Below, in pieces: positions 63,320 to 64,000 of a stretch of DNA of 64,000 bases. How positions within the stretch are numbered: the stretch's first letter is position 1; each line of letters starts with the position of its first letter. The stretch lies in the NCBI RefSeq assembly GCF_000733945.1, contig NZ_JPOL01000002.1:754001-818000 (forward strand), written 5' to 3'. The DNA is from Flavimarina sp. Hel_I_48 (GTDB lineage Bacteria; Bacteroidota; Bacteroidia; Flavobacteriales; Flavobacteriaceae). The notes under the pieces are model-generated. The model searched no databases. It saw nothing but the letters and a program-made list of their open reading frames with translations, and had not been told where the DNA came from. Position numbers and translations under genes: made by a program.

Positions 63320-64000
63320 AGGCTAAGGCTTGTAAATTCGGTTTCGTTGGGATTCAACATCGCGGGTTTCCCCAGTTGTACACGGTGAACCCCTCCCTCC
63401 AGGGCATAAAAACAATTCTGAAGTTTGGGCAACATGCCTTCGGAAACGGTTCCATTTTCAACTAATTTCCTATATTCTTCTAAATTAATTTCTTTAATTA
63501 CTGAATTTTCATCGGAAACGTTTTTTAAAACACCCGCTTTTTCAAAGCAGTAAAACAGCGTCACTTCATGATTTTCGGTTAGGGAACGAGCAATTTCACA
63601 TGCGATAGTATCAGCATTGGTATTGAGCAACTGTCCATTTTTATCATGGGTGATCGCGCAAAAAACAGGTGTCAATCCTGCAGAAAGCAAACTTGTTATT
63701 ACTTCAGTATTTACCGCAACCACATCGCCCACAAAGCCAAAATCTACATCTTTTACTGGCCGTTTTACTGATAAAATAGTATTCCCATCAGCACCTGAAA
63801 GTCCGATAGCATTGCATTTTTTAGCCTGTAATTTAGCGACAATATTTTTATTTACTTTGCCGCCATAAACCATGGTGATCACATCTAAGGTCTCGACATC
63901 TGTAATACGTCTTCCCTGGGTCATTTTTATCGGAATATCAAGTTTTTTTGCCATTTCGCTGGCCAGTTTACCACCGCCATGCACCAATATTTTGGGCTCT
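63316..64000 (-). CDS. argB: Acetylglutamate (or succinylglutamate) kinase, 5' end cut
   Basis: The frame runs to the window edge; the first residues seen are P-K-I-L-V-H-G-G-G-K, the phosphate-binding loop close to the N-terminus, so only about 30-40 residues are missing. The amino-acid-kinase motifs G-L-S-G-A-D-G-N and L-L-N-T-N-A-D-T-I-A are present. It phosphorylates N-acylglutamate in arginine synthesis; the acyl group may be succinyl, as in other Bacteroidota. Confidence 0.94.
   Translation of the reverse strand, partial: EPKILVHGGGKLASEMAKKLDIPIKMTQGRRITDVETLDVITMVYGGKVNKNIVAKLQAKKCNAIGLSGADGNTILSVKRPVKDVDFGFVGDVVAVNTEVITSLLSAGLTPVFCAITHDKNGQLLNTNADTIACEIARSLTENHEVTLFYCFEKAGVLKNVSDENSVIKEINLEEYRKLVENGTVSEGMLPKLQNCFYALEGGVHRVQLGKPAMLNPNETEFTSLSL

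Overview
The window is a stretch of chromosome from a member of the Bacteroidota, almost certainly a Flavobacteriaceae. The signs are promoters of the TAnnTTTG type, few clear Shine-Dalgarno sequences, an M56 peptidase carrying a TonB-plug-like tail, the CoaX/LptC/CorC/PpiD envelope gene string, an Acr3/DUF6428 arsenic operon, and several families of flavobacterial-looking intergenic hairpin repeats. Most of the window is housekeeping DNA. One accessory patch (about 16.9-21.8 kb) carries an insertion sequence, an AT-rich ATPase remnant and a HipA-like/DUF3037 pair.

Layout. 1-2.8 kb: 3' end of an Nramp-like transporter, Lrp/AsnC regulator, DUF423, apt and a 50-residue protein. 2.9-6.0 kb: operon of an exported protein, a BlaI-type repressor and an M56 antirepressor-like peptidase, with a palindromic candidate operator. 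6.2-14.5 kb: diadenylate cyclase, ABC exporter, truA, phosphoesterase, alaS, M23 peptidase and MerR regulator. 15.0-16.9 kb: LemA with two TPM-domain proteins. 17.2-20.0 kb: a complete IS3-family element inside an ATPase-like ORF. 20.2-23.3 kb: DUF3037, HipA-like kinase and a zinc-knuckle FAD monooxygenase. 23.5-33.2 kb: tRNA-Phe, the coaX-to-ppiD envelope cluster, murF and tRNA-Val. 33.2-41.9 kb: aldehyde dehydrogenase and ilvDBNCA on the minus strand. 42.5-46.4 kb: 5-oxoprolinase operon (pxpABC) headed by an atypical Nramp-fold transporter. 46.6-53.4 kb: M16 peptidase, EamA exporter with displaced tail copies downstream, pncA and pncB. 54.5-64 kb: comM, a DUF433/DUF5615 pair, argH, a YpfJ-type peptidase, the arsenic operon, argE and partial argB.

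How the genes work together. ilvDBNCA covers the isoleucine/valine route from threonine to the branched 2-oxo acids. argB, argE and argH belong to arginine synthesis, but the arsenic operon and a metallopeptidase lie between argE and argH. pxpABC hydrolyses 5-oxoproline to glutamate, and the linked transporter probably feeds it. The 23.8-31.6 kb string mixes coenzyme A synthesis with outer-membrane biogenesis (LptC, PpiD, an outer-membrane protein and a TPR protein).

The most unusual structure is downstream of the EamA gene (49.6-50.4 kb). Three tandem units of about 247 bp each contain a copy of the last 31 codons of that gene plus an 83-bp cloverleaf-like element. The nearest copy is still an intact reading frame and differs from the real gene end mostly at synonymous positions, which suggests repeated replacement or exchange of the gene's 3' end. 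No rRNA genes, CRISPR arrays or intact prophage were seen.
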